DNA of 64,000 nucleotides from Meandrina meandrites (Eukaryota; Cnidaria; Anthozoa; Scleractinia; Meandrinidae): NCBI GenBank assembly GCA_963693305.1, contig OY855904.1, positions 10,834,996 to 10,898,995 of the forward strand, read 5' to 3'. Shown piece by piece: positions 1 to 12,137 of this stretch (position 1 is its first letter; each line of letters starts with the position of its first letter). The notes under the pieces were generated by a model. It saw only the letters and a program-made list of their open reading frames with translations, ran no database searches and was not told where the DNA came from. The position numbers and the translations under genes were made by a program.

Positions 1-371
1 GTGTTCTGGTCATACGGAACGACTTATTCCTGTATCCTTGTGACATGGAAAAAGAAGGTGTCCTGCGCTTAACGAAAGTATCATGTCTGCTGTGGAAACT
101 ACAATTGCAAAGCACAAAATTCGCGGGTGGTGGCAAAATACATCAACTGTATGGCTTCAAGAAGATCGTGAATGAAAATGGGGACACAATAGTGGATCTA
201 AGTCAGGAAAAAAGAATTGAGATCGACTTGTACAAAATGTACGCGAAGAAAACAGTGAATGCCATGGCTGAATCTGCGCGACGTGATCGAAGTAAGGAGG
301 TTGCCAACTCACTTGAAGAATGCTACAAAAGCTCGAAGTCACTGAGTAGCGCCAGTATCTGCAGACCGTAA
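1..371 (+). CDS. Unrecognised open frame reaching the left edge
   Basis: The frame is open from base 3 to a stop at 369-371, with an internal ATG at 45. The translation is lysine- and serine-rich with scattered cysteines and has no domain, signal peptide or membrane segment that I recognise. It could be the terminal exon of a gene lying to the left, a transposon fragment, or a chance open frame; nothing downstream (no obvious polyadenylation signal) settles this. Confidence 0.2.
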   Translation, partial: VLVIRNDLFLYPCDMEKEGVLRLTKVSCLLWKLQLQSTKFAGGGKIHQLYGFKKIVNENGDTIVDLSQEKRIEIDLYKMYAKKTVNAMAESARRDRSKEVANSLEECYKSSKSLSSASICRP

Positions 372-1734
372 ACAGATTTATTGTAGTAGAGAACTGGTGG
401 ATAAATGAACAAACCACTTCTTGCAAAAAATTAGCAGGAAACCTATTCTAGTGATTAACATATTCTTGGAAAAATGTTCGACACAGGAAAATAATTTGCT
501 GTTAATTTACTCCACGCCTAGAAAACATTTCACACAAATTCACTTTTAGCTTATAGGCCAATATATAGTCTGGCCATGGCCGATACGCGTTACCTATAAC
601 TGTCTCAGTGGGACAATAGTTTCTTTAAAGAATTCGGCCCAACTAAATTTCTTATATCTCTATCGCAAAACTTTAATTCGTTGTATTTACTATTACTATT
701 CTTCTAGAACTGTCGTCAAAAGTACGCTAAATTTCGTATTTTATGTAGTTTGCGTTTCTGCAGGCTGTAACGGTCGAAACGGCCAGAATAATAAAGTGAT
801 CAACAAACTTGAACAACTATCATTGTCTATTAGGTCCGTCCACCTTCACTTTTCCCAAACGTCATTTTCACTGGCCGCGCTGGTCCGGCGTCCCCAACTT
901 TCTGAACTTTTGGAGCAAACGCTTTTTTTGCTTAAGATTCATTGTACAAATCAAAGTCCCTTCAGCCATACAAAAAAATCGGTTGCAGCGGATCCTTTGC
1001 CCTTTTTCCCCATTCCCACTAAACACAGGCTGGTTTTAAGGTGGAATGGCAAAATTGATTGACCCATTAATTTTACCCTTCTGCTGTAGTACTTGCAATC
1101 AATTTGGTTTTATCTGCACTTAAGACGTGACTTCTGATACAAGCATTTCTTGAACAAGAGATCCGGCAACAGATAAGCCAAATAGTTTATTCTTCGTTGC
1201 GTGGTTCTCTGCATCCATTGATTAGATAGATTAGATTCATTAGACATTGATTTGTGTAATGAACCTTTATTTTTGGAGGTTTCCTGATCGCGGCCTCAGT
1301 GACGAGCGTGTGTTACTCAGTCCCCCAGAAACTACAGCAAAGTCGTACGGCGAACTTCTGTTACATTAAATTAGGAGCTGTGTCACGGATTTTAGCTAAA
1401 TTTAGGCGTGAGTAATAGCCATAGAATTCGGTGAAATTGTAAAATAACCACTCAAAATATAGCGAAGGAACATTTCAATAACACAGAAAATACAAAATAG
1501 TACGGATGACCAAAAGTGAAGAAGATTGAAACGGATTGCGATATGGGTTTTCAGTGAAATACTGTTGGGCTGAACAGTTTCCAAATTAAACTTAAACTCG
1601 TTTGCTTGGAACTTAAAATTTTAAAGCGAGGGAGACACAATTGGTTGTAATGAAGCCATGTTTTTGTCATTTAGATCCATAGAAGTAATTTTTTTAAAAA
1701 AAATTAAGTTTCATAGCGACTTTTTGGCAAAACT
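372..1734. other. Non-coding stretch, no feature recognised
   Basis: AT-rich sequence with only short overlapping open frames on both strands and no convincing splice-flanked exon. I see no repeat that I can define from within the window. Confidence 0.4.
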
Positions 1735-2280
1735 TTAAGTGCCCATAATCTCAGCTGATTCTTCATAACACCCAATTAGCTTTTTCGAAAAAAATTTCTG
1801 ATTTGCATAAAACGCAATTTTATTATAATTTTTTAAAGACGTTCAAATTTGCCGCCATTTTGGTCCACCATTCGCACCAGTCTTCCTCGGTTTGAAGTAA
1901 GTCGTGACGTAGGTTCAGGAACTCGTGATTAGAATCGTGACTTGTCTAACTTGTAAACAAGAGGGAATTTTGCTTCAGAATCTACATTTAGTTCAAAATG
2001 CCGGAAAGGTGCGTTACCGCTCTTTGTAACAACGTTAATGATCCAGAAAACAACATCAGTCTTAATGCAAATTCCTGAATCTACGTCATTTTGGAGCACG
2101 TTATTCTTGTGATCAGCGGCAGGGGTCGACTGCAAGAAAATAGAATTTTGAAATTTTGAAAAATTCATAAAAAAATTGCGTTTTATCCAAATCGAAAAAT
2201 TTTTTCGCGCAAGTTCATTGGGTGGAATGTAGAATCAGCTGCTGAGAAATAAAAGAGTTTTAATGTTTTGGGCACTTTAA
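1735..2280 (+). mobile_element. TIR element with THAP-like remnant (P-element-type)
   Basis: The ends are long imperfect inverted repeats: AAGTGCCCA at about 1738 on the left and its complement GGGCACTT at 2271 on the right. Both arms go on to share the blocks CAGCTGATTC, CACCCAAT and TAAAACGCAATTTT. Between them, at 1998, lies ATG-CCG-GAA-AGG-TGC, which reads MPERC followed six residues later by a second Cys-Asn pair, resembling the start of a THAP zinc finger of P-type transposases, then breaks by frameshift and stop. I infer a deleted, non-autonomous P-like element of about 0.55 kb. Confidence 0.5.
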
Positions 2281-3569
2281 TAAAATAAACTTAATTCAAC
2301 CCTGACACAGAAACTGTTCGTTGAAAGTTCTCATTTTATCGCCCATATATGTTTGATAATATCCGAATACCACGAATACTATGGCGCACGCAACTGTCCC
2401 TATCTTACCCTCTTATCTTACCCCAAAAAATCACTTTCTTTTCATCAGACAAGGCGTTTTCTTCATACACTAGTTAGGGCAAGAAAGGATCTCAGTGCAT
2501 GACAACCTACAAGGATTGAAACTACCACAAATTCCAACATTATGCCAAGTCTTAGCAGTCATAACGTTAAATAAATAACAGATGCTCCTGAAAAACTTTT
2601 CACTAGGTACAGGATACGCTTTTAACAATCAGGGGTCCTCTGATTCTCTTTGGGTGGGATAAGAGGCTCATTTGGATTTTTATACTCTTCATCTAAGAGT
2701 GAATGTTTGAAACGAACGAAGTGAGTCATACTTTGGTTTCAATGTTCCTTGTCTTCTTTTGCTTTTAACTTTTTCTATATTCTGATTGGTCATCTCGTAC
2801 CACACAGGTTAACGTCATGTATTTCGCGCACTGCTGTGACCAAAGCCACGATTTATACATTGTAGCTATAGTACAGAACCAAACCACCTATCAGGGAAAT
2901 TGAATCAACACCCCCGGGTAGATTAACTTAATAAAAGTTCCTGATATTATCAGCGAGCTCAAGAAAACCACAATACTACGGCAACGGAAACGAGGACATT
3001 GCCAAACAAAAGGCTCTGCGCGTGCGCTGTACATTTTAGTATATTTTTCAGCTATCCTCTGGAACACAACAGCGTGAAATGCACGGACCATGCGTAGTTT
3101 GGTGATCGCTAGCCATAACGACTAATTTCTCATATTTGTATTTGAAACTAATCATCGTACATGCGTTTTCATATTCAGCTTAAGGCTGAATCGAATGATT
3201 TACTACATATATTTATATAAATTCTTTCTTTACTGGGCGTTGTGCTCGCAGTCGCCGTTACAGGAAGACGCTGACACTTGGAGGATTCAAAGAACAGATT
3301 TTGGTCAAACCCTTATTAAGAAAAACACACATGATTAAAGCATTCGCTTTTTATTCACCCATCTAAAATACGAATTCTATGCTGTAGGTTCTCCGTATTG
3401 TATTCTGAAAAGAATGGAGAGAAAAAGGCTGATTAATATAAAAGTATTAGACTATTTGATATCGTGCAACCCTGTCCTCTTATACGTAAAGGCTACTTTT
3501 CGTGAACTATTTTAAATGTTGTAGAAAAAATAAAGTATTTCTATGCCCTATATCTTCATCCCATCATTG

Positions 3570-3850
3570 TGGGAGGCGCGGTGGACTAATGGTTAGGGCG
3601 CTGTACTTCAGATAAAGCGGTCTGAATTTGGCACTAGCCGTGGTCATTGCGTTGTGTTCTTGGGCAAAACACTTTACTTTCACAGTGTCTCTCTCTTCCC
3701 AGGAGTATAAATGGGTACCGGCGAATTGAATGCGGGAGCGTAACTCTTTGATGGAAAAGCATCCCATCGAGGGGAAAGTAGAAATACTCCTAGTCGCTTC
3801 GTGTTAATGATATCGGAAGACAAGCGCCGGCCTGATGGGTCGCCGTGTAT
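3570..3850 (+). mobile_element. tRNA-derived SINE-like copy 1
   Basis: The head resembles a tRNA A-box (GGTGGACTAATGGTTAGGGC). It is followed by a body with TTGGGCAAAACACTTTACTT, an AGTGTCTCTCTC stretch, GTATAAATGGGTACCGG and GCATCCCATC. The same body recurs at 4145-4375 in degenerate form, so this is a dispersed family. No protein is encoded. Confidence 0.55.
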
Positions 3851-4144
3851 CACCATTCCAACTTTTCAATATGCCGCGTGGGCCTCCCTATCCTTAATCA
3901 GCTTCACAAATCGGACACCGGATCCTGGATCTCGAGTCCGACACGTTAACCGTTACACAACTATGCCTCCCATTTCAAATAAGGTGATAATGTAACAGTG
4001 TTCGACCAATCAGAGCGTACCACGTGGAATGCCCGTTAAATCGTTGACTTAAACGCATCAGATGGAATAACTTAATCGCATCAGATGGAATAGTGTCATT
4101 TGGGACAAATCTGCATCGTAATTTCCACTAACGCCATTATTATA

Positions 4145-4375
4145 AGTGGTAGGCTTGGGGGCCTAATGGTTAGTGCGCTGAACACCGAATCGGGCGGTCC
4201 GGGTGTGAGGCCTCTCCGTGGCACTGCATTGTATTCTTGGGCAAGACACTTAATTCTCATAGTGCCTCTCTCCAACCAGGTGTATACATGGATATCGATG
4301 AAGTTACTGCTGTTGGTAACCCTGTGATGGACTAATCGAGATACGCTTCTGCTTATGGGCCACTAGGCTCGTATG
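4145..4375 (+). mobile_element. tRNA-derived SINE-like copy 2 (degenerate)
   Basis: It shares with the copy at 3570 the A-box-like CTAATGGTTAGTGCGC, then TTGGGCAAGACACTTAATTC and GTGCCTCTCTCC, and ends in GATGGACTAATCGAGATACG. It lies downstream of the ShKT/MAM gene stop codon, on the opposite strand to that gene. Confidence 0.5.
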
Positions 4376-4609
4376 CAGCCTTTACTATTACATTACCATT
4401 ATTGTAAAAGACGTAAAATCCGATAAACAATGGCCGACGGTCCTTGACTGAATGAATCGTCTAAGCCAAGTTTCGACGGGAATTAGAGTGCTCTAACGAA
4501 CATCAACAAGGTAGTAGCACAAGACCCCTCCCCCTTCCCCTTCCTCTTGGCATAGTCTAAAAAACTACAGTCAAGGCAGGTAATAAACCAATTCAAAGTA
4601 AGTTCTTAC

Positions 4610-4681
4610 TTAGCAGCTATCAGAAAAACTGATGTCATCGAGAGCGATGGGACTTCCACTGGCATTTGCCTCGAACAACAG
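4610..4681 (-). CDS. ShKT/MAM gene exon 9: MAM C-terminus and stop
   Basis: A 72-nt phase-0 exon after the acceptor TTTATTTTTAG. It encodes [19 protein letters not shown] and the final Cys two residues later, then TAA. The IALDDIS motif is the hallmark end of MAM domains, so the protein ends with the domain. Confidence 0.8.
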   Translation of the reverse strand: MLFEANASGSPIALDDISFSDSC

Positions 4682-4745
4682 CTAAAAATAAAGTAAAATG
4701 ACTGATAAGGCAGTTTTCTGTTGTTTTCGAGGGACTGGTTAGAGT

Positions 4746-4776
<31 letters not shown>

Positions 4777-7700
4777 TAGGTAGGTAGGTGGGTAGGTAGG
4801 TAGGTAGGTAGGTAGGTAGGTAGGTGGGTAGGTAGGTAGGTAGGTAGGTAGGTAGGTAGGTGGGTAGGTAGGTAGGTAGGTAGGTAGACAGGTAGGTAGG
4901 TAGGTAGGTAGGTAGGCAGGTAGGTAGGTAGGTAGGTAGGTAGGTAGGTAGGTAGGCAGGTAGGTAGGTAGGTAGGTAGGTAGGTAGGTAGGTAGGTAGG
5001 TGGGTAGGTAGGTAGGTAGGTAGGTAGGTAGGTAGGTAGACAGGTAGGTAGGTAGGTAGGTAGGTAGGTAGGTAGGCAGGTAGGTAGGTAGGTAGGTAGG
5101 TAGGTAGGTAGGTAGGCAGGTAGGTAGGTAGGTAGGTAGGTAGGTAGGCAGGTAGGTAGGTAGGTAGGTAGGTAGGTAGGTAGGCAGGTAGGTAGGTAGG
5201 TAGGTAGGTAGGTAGGTAGGTAGGTAGGTGGGTAGGTAGGTAGGTAGGTAGGTAGGTAGGTAGGTAGACAGGTAGGTAGGTAGGTAGGTAGGTAGGTAGG
5301 TAGGCAGGTAGGTAGGTAGGTAGGTAGGTAGGTAGGTAGGTAGGCAGGTAGGTAGGTAGGTAGGTAGGTAGGTAGGTAGGTAGGTAGGCAGGCAGGTAGG
5401 TAGGTAGGTGGGTAGGTAGGTAGGTAGGTAGGTAGGTAGGTGGGTAGGTAGGTAGGTAGGTAGGCAGGTAGGTAGGTAGGTAGGTAGGTAGGTAGGTAGA
5501 CAGGTAGGTAGGTAGGTAGGTAGGTAGGTAGGCAGGTAGGTAGGTAGGTAGGTAGGTAGGCAGGTAGGTAGGTAGGTAGGTGGGTAGGTAGGTAGGTAGG
5601 TGGGTAGGTAGGTAGGTAGGTAGGTAGGTAGGCAGGTAGGTAGGTAGGTAGGTAGGTAGACAGGTAGGTAGGTAGGTAGGTAGGTAGGTAGGTAGGCAGG
5701 TAGGTAGGTAGGTAGGTAGGTAGGTAGGTAGGCAGGTAGGTAGGTAGGTAGGTAGGTAGGTAGGTAGGCAAGTAGGTAGGTAGGTAGGTAGGTAGGTAGG
5801 TAGGTAGGTAGGTAGGTAGGTAGGTAGGCAGGTAGGTAGGTAGGTAGGTAGGTAGGTGGGTAGGTAGGTAGGTAGGTAGGTAGGTAGGTGGGTAGGTAGG
5901 TAGGTAGGTAGGTAGGTGGGTAGGTAGGTAGGTAGGCAGGTAGGTAGGTAGGTAGGTAGGTGGGTAGGTAGGTAGGTAGGTAGGTAGGTAGGTAGGTAGG
6001 TGGGTAGGTAGGTAGGCAGGTAGGTAGGTAGGTAGGTAGGTAGGTGGGTAGGTAGGTAGGTAGGCAGGTAGGTAGGTAGGTAGGTAGGTAGGTAGGTAGG
6101 TGGGTAGGTAGGTAGGTAGGTAGGTAGGCGGTAGGTAGGTAGGTAGGTAGGTAGGTGGGTAGGTAGGTAGGTAGGTAGGTGGGTAGGTAGGTAGGTAGGT
6201 AGGTAGGTAGATAGGTAGGTAGGTGGGTAGGTAGGTAGGTAGGTAGGTAGGTAGGTAGGTAGGTGGGTAGGTGGGTAGGTAGGTAGGTAGGTAGGTAGGT
6301 AGGTAGGTAGGTAGGTAGGTAGGTAGGTAGGTAGGTGGGTGGGTAGGTAGGTAGGTAGGTAGGTAGGTAGGTAGGTAGGTAGGTGGGTAGGTAGGTAGGT
6401 AGGTAGGTAGGTAGGTAGGCAGGTAGGTAGGCAGGTAGGTAGGTAGGTAGGTAGGTAGGTAGGTAGGTAGGTAGGTAGGTAGGTAGGTAGGTAGGCGGTA
6501 GGTAGGTAGGTAGGTAGGTAGGTAGGTAGGTAGGTAGGTAGGTAGGTAGGTAGGTGGGTAGGTAGGTAGGTAGGTAGGTAGGTGGGTAGGTAGGTAGGTA
6601 GGTGGGTAGGTAGGTAGGTAGGTGGGTAGGTAGGTAGGTAGGTAGGTAGGTAGGTAGGTAGGTAGGTAGGTAGGTAGGTAGGTAGGTAGGTAGGTAGGTA
6701 GGTAGGTGGGTAGGTAGGTAGGTAGGTAGGTAGGTAGGTAACTTTGATTCCTCACAGAATTAAGATAAAACCGTATTTTACGCACCTGCCGACGTATGCT
6801 GACCTCTACAGTTACTTTCTTACACATCCAAGAGCCTTGGCCACCACTCAAACTGGCTACGCTTGTTTTTGGTGAACCCTTTTTGTTCTCGACCGAATAT
6901 AACGTCAGCGAACCCCTGTTGAGGAACAAACAATAAAATAACACTTAAGAGCTGAGAATCAAATGAGCACGACGAGGCTATCATTTTCGTGTCAGTTAAG
7001 TTTGCTAAGAAACTCGAATATGTATTTGCATAATAATTATTGTAGGTGACCTGTTTCCAAATAAAAGACTGCTATTCGGTCCACCGCGGGTTTTTTAAGC
7101 AAGCAAGCGACCGAGGAGCCGGCAAGAACTTATTTTGAAAAAAGGACGCCTTTTAGTCCCTTCCTTCATGTGATCAAGTCATTGTTATCCTCTTTGTCCT
7201 CGCTACCTATATGACATCTAAAAGGACATGCATACGGTGTCACGTGCAGGGGCAGATCCAGGATTTTCCTAAGGAGGGATGCACATATTTTTTTTTTTGC
7301 ATATTACCAGTTGTATTAGAAAGCCGCCCGGTCATCTCAGAAGGAGGGGGGGGGGGGGGGGGGGTGCGTGCGCACCTCCTGCAACCTCCCCCTAGATCCA
7401 CCCCTGACGCGTATGTCGTATCAGAATTACTTCAGCGCCAAGAAAAAACCTGCAAAAAATAGGAATCCATCTGATTTTGGTAGGCTCTGAAGCTGTTTGT
7501 TTTCTATTTGTTTGGGAAAGCGTCTTACATTTCAACAAGGCCGTGAATGCGTCACGAAACGGAACCGCAGACATTATGTGTGCTCTCTTGAATTTACCGT
7601 CTGGGAAACATTTCAACAGAGTCGTCATAAACGTAGAATGTTGTCCTTCAGTAGCATTTTGAAATAAAAATAATTAAAGTTCAACTGAGGCCGCACACTA

Positions 7701-8158
7701 CTGTGAAATGGTATAAAAGTCCTTTAAAATACAAGCTTTCGCCGATCTACGGCATCATCAGGGATAAGAAAAATATTCCGCATGAGGCTTATATATTTAT
7801 GTAAAGTAAAAACGTGTGAAAAGCGAGAGAATGTGGGAGTAAATGCATGAGCTAAATAATAACAAATGAGCTAAATAATAACAAGATATAAATATGAATA
7901 AAAATGAATAAGAATATGAATAAAAATGAATAAAAAATGAATAAAAATGAATGATATTAGTCGTCATGGTTAAATAAAATGACCCCGAGCTAGCATTACT
8001 GCTCAAAAGTGAAATGTTCGATCGAAAGAACGAGCTTGTTTTTAAGTCGATTTGGTATCGTTAACAAAGCTAATTGGTGGACTGACCGACTGACTGACTG
8101 ACTGACTGACTGACTGACTGACTGACTGACTGACTGACTGACTGACTGACTGACTGGC

Positions 8159-8226
<68 letters not shown>

Positions 8227-11200
8227 CGATCGATCGATCGGCTAAGTTGGTGTTAATAAGTGATTTCAGTACTTACCCCTTCATGTAGTAGTTGAACCTG
8301 ATACACATCCTGCCGTGATCGCTGTTGTGATTGGCAAGAACCAACTCAAAAGGGATCAAAAGTTGCGCCTTACCACTACTACCCTCAGTCACAAGGAAAC
8401 TTCCTGATGGGAAAAATATTTTGACGTCATTATGCAAGGAAATGGGATTTTCTGAAACAACAGTTCAACAGTTCAAGAAAAGGTAACTCATTACCCTATA
8501 AAGTCATTGTTTTTTTAAAGTTATCAATATATTAATGCTCTTCCATCACGCTCGTCCAGGTCTAGAAGACTTGAAACTACTCACCACTCCCTCCTGCTCC
8601 ACTGCTCGGTCCTCCGCTGCTGCTGCTCTTCACTGCAAAGTCCATAGTGTCATCAAATGGCACATTGTGCCAGTCACACATGTCATTGTCAAATTTACAG
8701 GATTTCACCTTGTTACTTGCCCCGCTAACTACAGATAAAAAAAATACGATGGAGTTATTAATAAAGGTCTGGACACATCGTGCAACCTTGCGGGCGGCAA
8801 CTTGATGGTAGAATGATGCAAATGTCAACCTTCAGCTTGCTAGAAATAGCTTGTATCGTGCTTGCACCTTTGTTGTTTTTGTCAGTTGCTTTTATTTATT
8901 TATTTTTTTCATTTTATTTATTTATTCTATTCCAAAATTACAAAGATAAATATAAAGTAAACAAGTAAGAAGAGAAATGGAAAAGAGCAAAAATATAGCT
9001 AGCTAATTGGATGCCATTGTTTTAATGAAAATAATAATTTAAACCTTATGCTCACAAGAAGAGTTGATTTCTTTACGTACCACTGCAACTTCCACTGCCG
9101 CCTCCTCCTCCTCCACCTCCTCCTCCTCCTCCTCCTCCTCCACCACCACCGCCACCACCGCCTCCGCCTCCACAAAACTCGCAGGTCTTCGCACAGTTGT
9201 TTTTCATATAGTTATGCCATTTGTTTAACGGGTCGCAAAATCCACTGGCTTTCCAGCCACGACAATGCTGGCTTTTGTCCTGACAAACTGTTTGAAATAA
9301 AGACACAATAGCCGTGCATTACACAGACTGCGACTGTTTTTACCATGAGCTGAGATATTTGGAACAATAGGCGTTCAAGGTGTAACTACTCGGTAAACTC
9401 TTTAGTCAATCAAGTTCCAGCGACGGAACAGTTTAGTTAATTAAAAGGTCCAGTTTATTTAAACCATTCGCATTGCAAGAGAGAAAGTGTATCAGAAAAC
9501 GCTGTATTAAACAATTATTTATTTAAAAGTGCTGCTTTTGAAAAAGGAAAAGAAAGAACATTGTTTTGGATTTATTCAACACCTGACTATAATCGCAGTG
9601 ACAGGTTGCGGTACAAATTTAGAAAGTTCCTTTGGATCAGGAATAAAAACAACAGTCTGAAACAATATAACGCTTTCCTAATTTTCTTAAGAAACTACAG
9701 TAACCCTATTTTTTAAGTGGAATCCTACCGTGTTACATGTATTTAAATATAACTCGTTAAAGACAGGCCTTATTTACACCCGAAGCCTCCCGATTCTGTT
9801 TTAAACATTTAGTATTCATTCATTAGGAAATTAATTACCTGGAGGCTCAGTGGGTCCACCTGTAAGGCAATAAAAGGGAGAAATACTTTAGACAGTTTTA
9901 TAGTTGAATGGTAGTCTACTGTTTACTCGCATTGCTACTAGGAGCTGTACACACTAACACAAAACGGGCTTTTAACATCTTCGGTGGTCTATTACAACGA
10001 TTTCCAAAATCAAATGAACCGAAAATCTTTAAACGTTGGTCAAAGATTGGATTGGCTAGACTGCTGCCAATCACAATGCGACGATATTCGGCTGAGAAGT
10101 TTTTGGAGCTGGGTTTAAAGCAACCACCCCCTGTATATTTTTGGGTAGGGATGTGCCGCTGGGACTTTGAAACCCTTCCCCTATACCAGACCAAGTTCAG
10201 CTGATTTTGCAAACCTATACTAGACTTGACACCGGAATCCCTACCCTATCCCAGACTTGCTATTTTTTAGAACTGTAGAACTATTAGTGTTTTAAATGGA
10301 AAACCATCTGTCAACAACGTTGCCGCGATGATTTTATTTACGTTTAAGAAAGCTTCTTTCTCGTTCTGAGTTTCTAATTCTTTAATTGATCTTTCCACTG
10401 ATCAGTTTCCCGGCAAATGATACTCTATTCTAGACAAAAACTCGCTGATTTCTATACCCTATCCCAGACGAAACTGCTTGAGAACCATAGCCTTCCCAGC
10501 GGCACGTACCTATATAGCTCGGGAAACCCCCCCTCCCCGGAGGGTGAGTGACGATAACAATGTCGACATGGAAGATTGCACTAAAAGCTCAGTAGACGAT
10601 TTTCAATTCGCGTAATTTCGACAACGCTAGTTTAAAATATTGACCTCAGATTCGCTCACATTCGTGTGATGTCAAATGGCTGCGCAGTTTAACAAATTTG
10701 GCTATATTCTGAGTTTAGATGTTAAATAAACTAAACGATAAGAAGTAAAAATAAGGGAAATTGATCGTTAACAATAAGTCGTATATTTATTGGTGGAAAT
10801 CGCATTGCCAAAATAACTTGATAACATAACTTTAAACAACATCTAAACTCTGTATATCATTTTAAGCTTTATTTTTTAAAAAAAAATTCTACTGAAATTT
10901 TTAGAGGGAATAAACTTCACATCGATTTCACGTTGTTTAACACATTTATCACAGGCGTCCCAAACACACGATTCGAGAGAATCGATCAATGTTGCATGTT
11001 ATGATTTATGTAAGCGTATCGAGTGGGACGTGAATACCTGAAGTACACAGTACGCGGTGTGTGTTACAATTTAGGCCGTTGAGAATTTAAGCGCTCTATA
11101 AGACATTGTATGGAGCTTAAATAACGTGGAATGAAAACGCTCAACGAAATAAAATTTTAACTTCTTTTGAAGGCTACGAAAATAACCTCAAAACCTCTAA

Positions 11201-12100
11201 AACGACAAAATAGCACAAAAGGACAACAGAAGCGAAGTGAGTACATTTTCTTTGTTTTATTGAAATGAAGATAAGATACTATTTCTTTGAGCGTTTTTAT
11301 TCCACATCATTTTAAACTCCATCAAGAGAGTATGAAGTTATACTCTCTTGACTCCACACAATGTCTTACAGAGCGCTCAAATTCTCACTTCAAATTCACA
11401 ACGGCCTAAATTGCAACACAACACCGCGTACTGTACCTCAGGTAGTCACGTCTCACTCGATACGTTTACATAAATCATTACATGTAACATTCGATAGATT
11501 TCTCGAATCGTGAGTTTGGGTCGCCTGTGCATTTATTAATCAACTTTAAATACTTACTGCAGTAGCCGCATTTTTTGGGGCAGTTTCTCTTCATATAATC
11601 TCTATAGTCTTGGCAATACTTGTCTGGCCATTGCACACAGTAATCGTTCAAGTCCTTACACCCACCTAATAGAACCAACACGTGTACAGTGGAAAGTGGT
11701 ATTACAAGAAGCTACATAGATCAGTTACAAATAAACACTGAAATAGCAAGCAAGAACAATGCAATCCACTCACAAACGTTTAGCAAGCTATCTTAACAAG
11801 AACAAGAGTTAGTCATAGTGTCAATACTAGGAATAGATTTTCCTCAATCGAACTGCTAAAAATGAAGCTAGAGTTTCGCCGTCGGAGTCTTCGTTTTTAG
11901 CAGCCTCCGTTTGAACAGTTTACCGTCGGACATGAGAAATCTGAACTCTAGGCTTTTATTTAGGCAAAAGATCAACGAACATTTATATTTGTAATTTTTA
12001 TTCTTAAGCTTTTATATGTTTTACCATTGTAGTTTTTACATTTTTAAACTTTTAAAATTTTTGGTATTTTTACCATGGGTTAATCCTATTAAAATTTTCG

Positions 12101-12137
<37 letters not shown>

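Noticed and set aside
4635..6944. A 769-codon minus-strand open frame of Leu-Pro-Thr-Tyr repeats
   Set aside because: It is the translation of a TAGG microsatellite. The two real MAM exons at its ends are separated by good splice sites and the frame across them is intronic.
7690..7790. Phrase AAGCTTTCGCCGATCTACGG followed by CATCATCAGGGAT, thought to be part of a retroelement tail
   Set aside because: It has the look of a dispersed repeat, but I could define neither boundaries nor a coding frame.
9908..10212. Two opposing 98-codon open frames
   Set aside because: They overlap the GTGCCGCTGGGA dispersed repeat and contain no recognisable domain.
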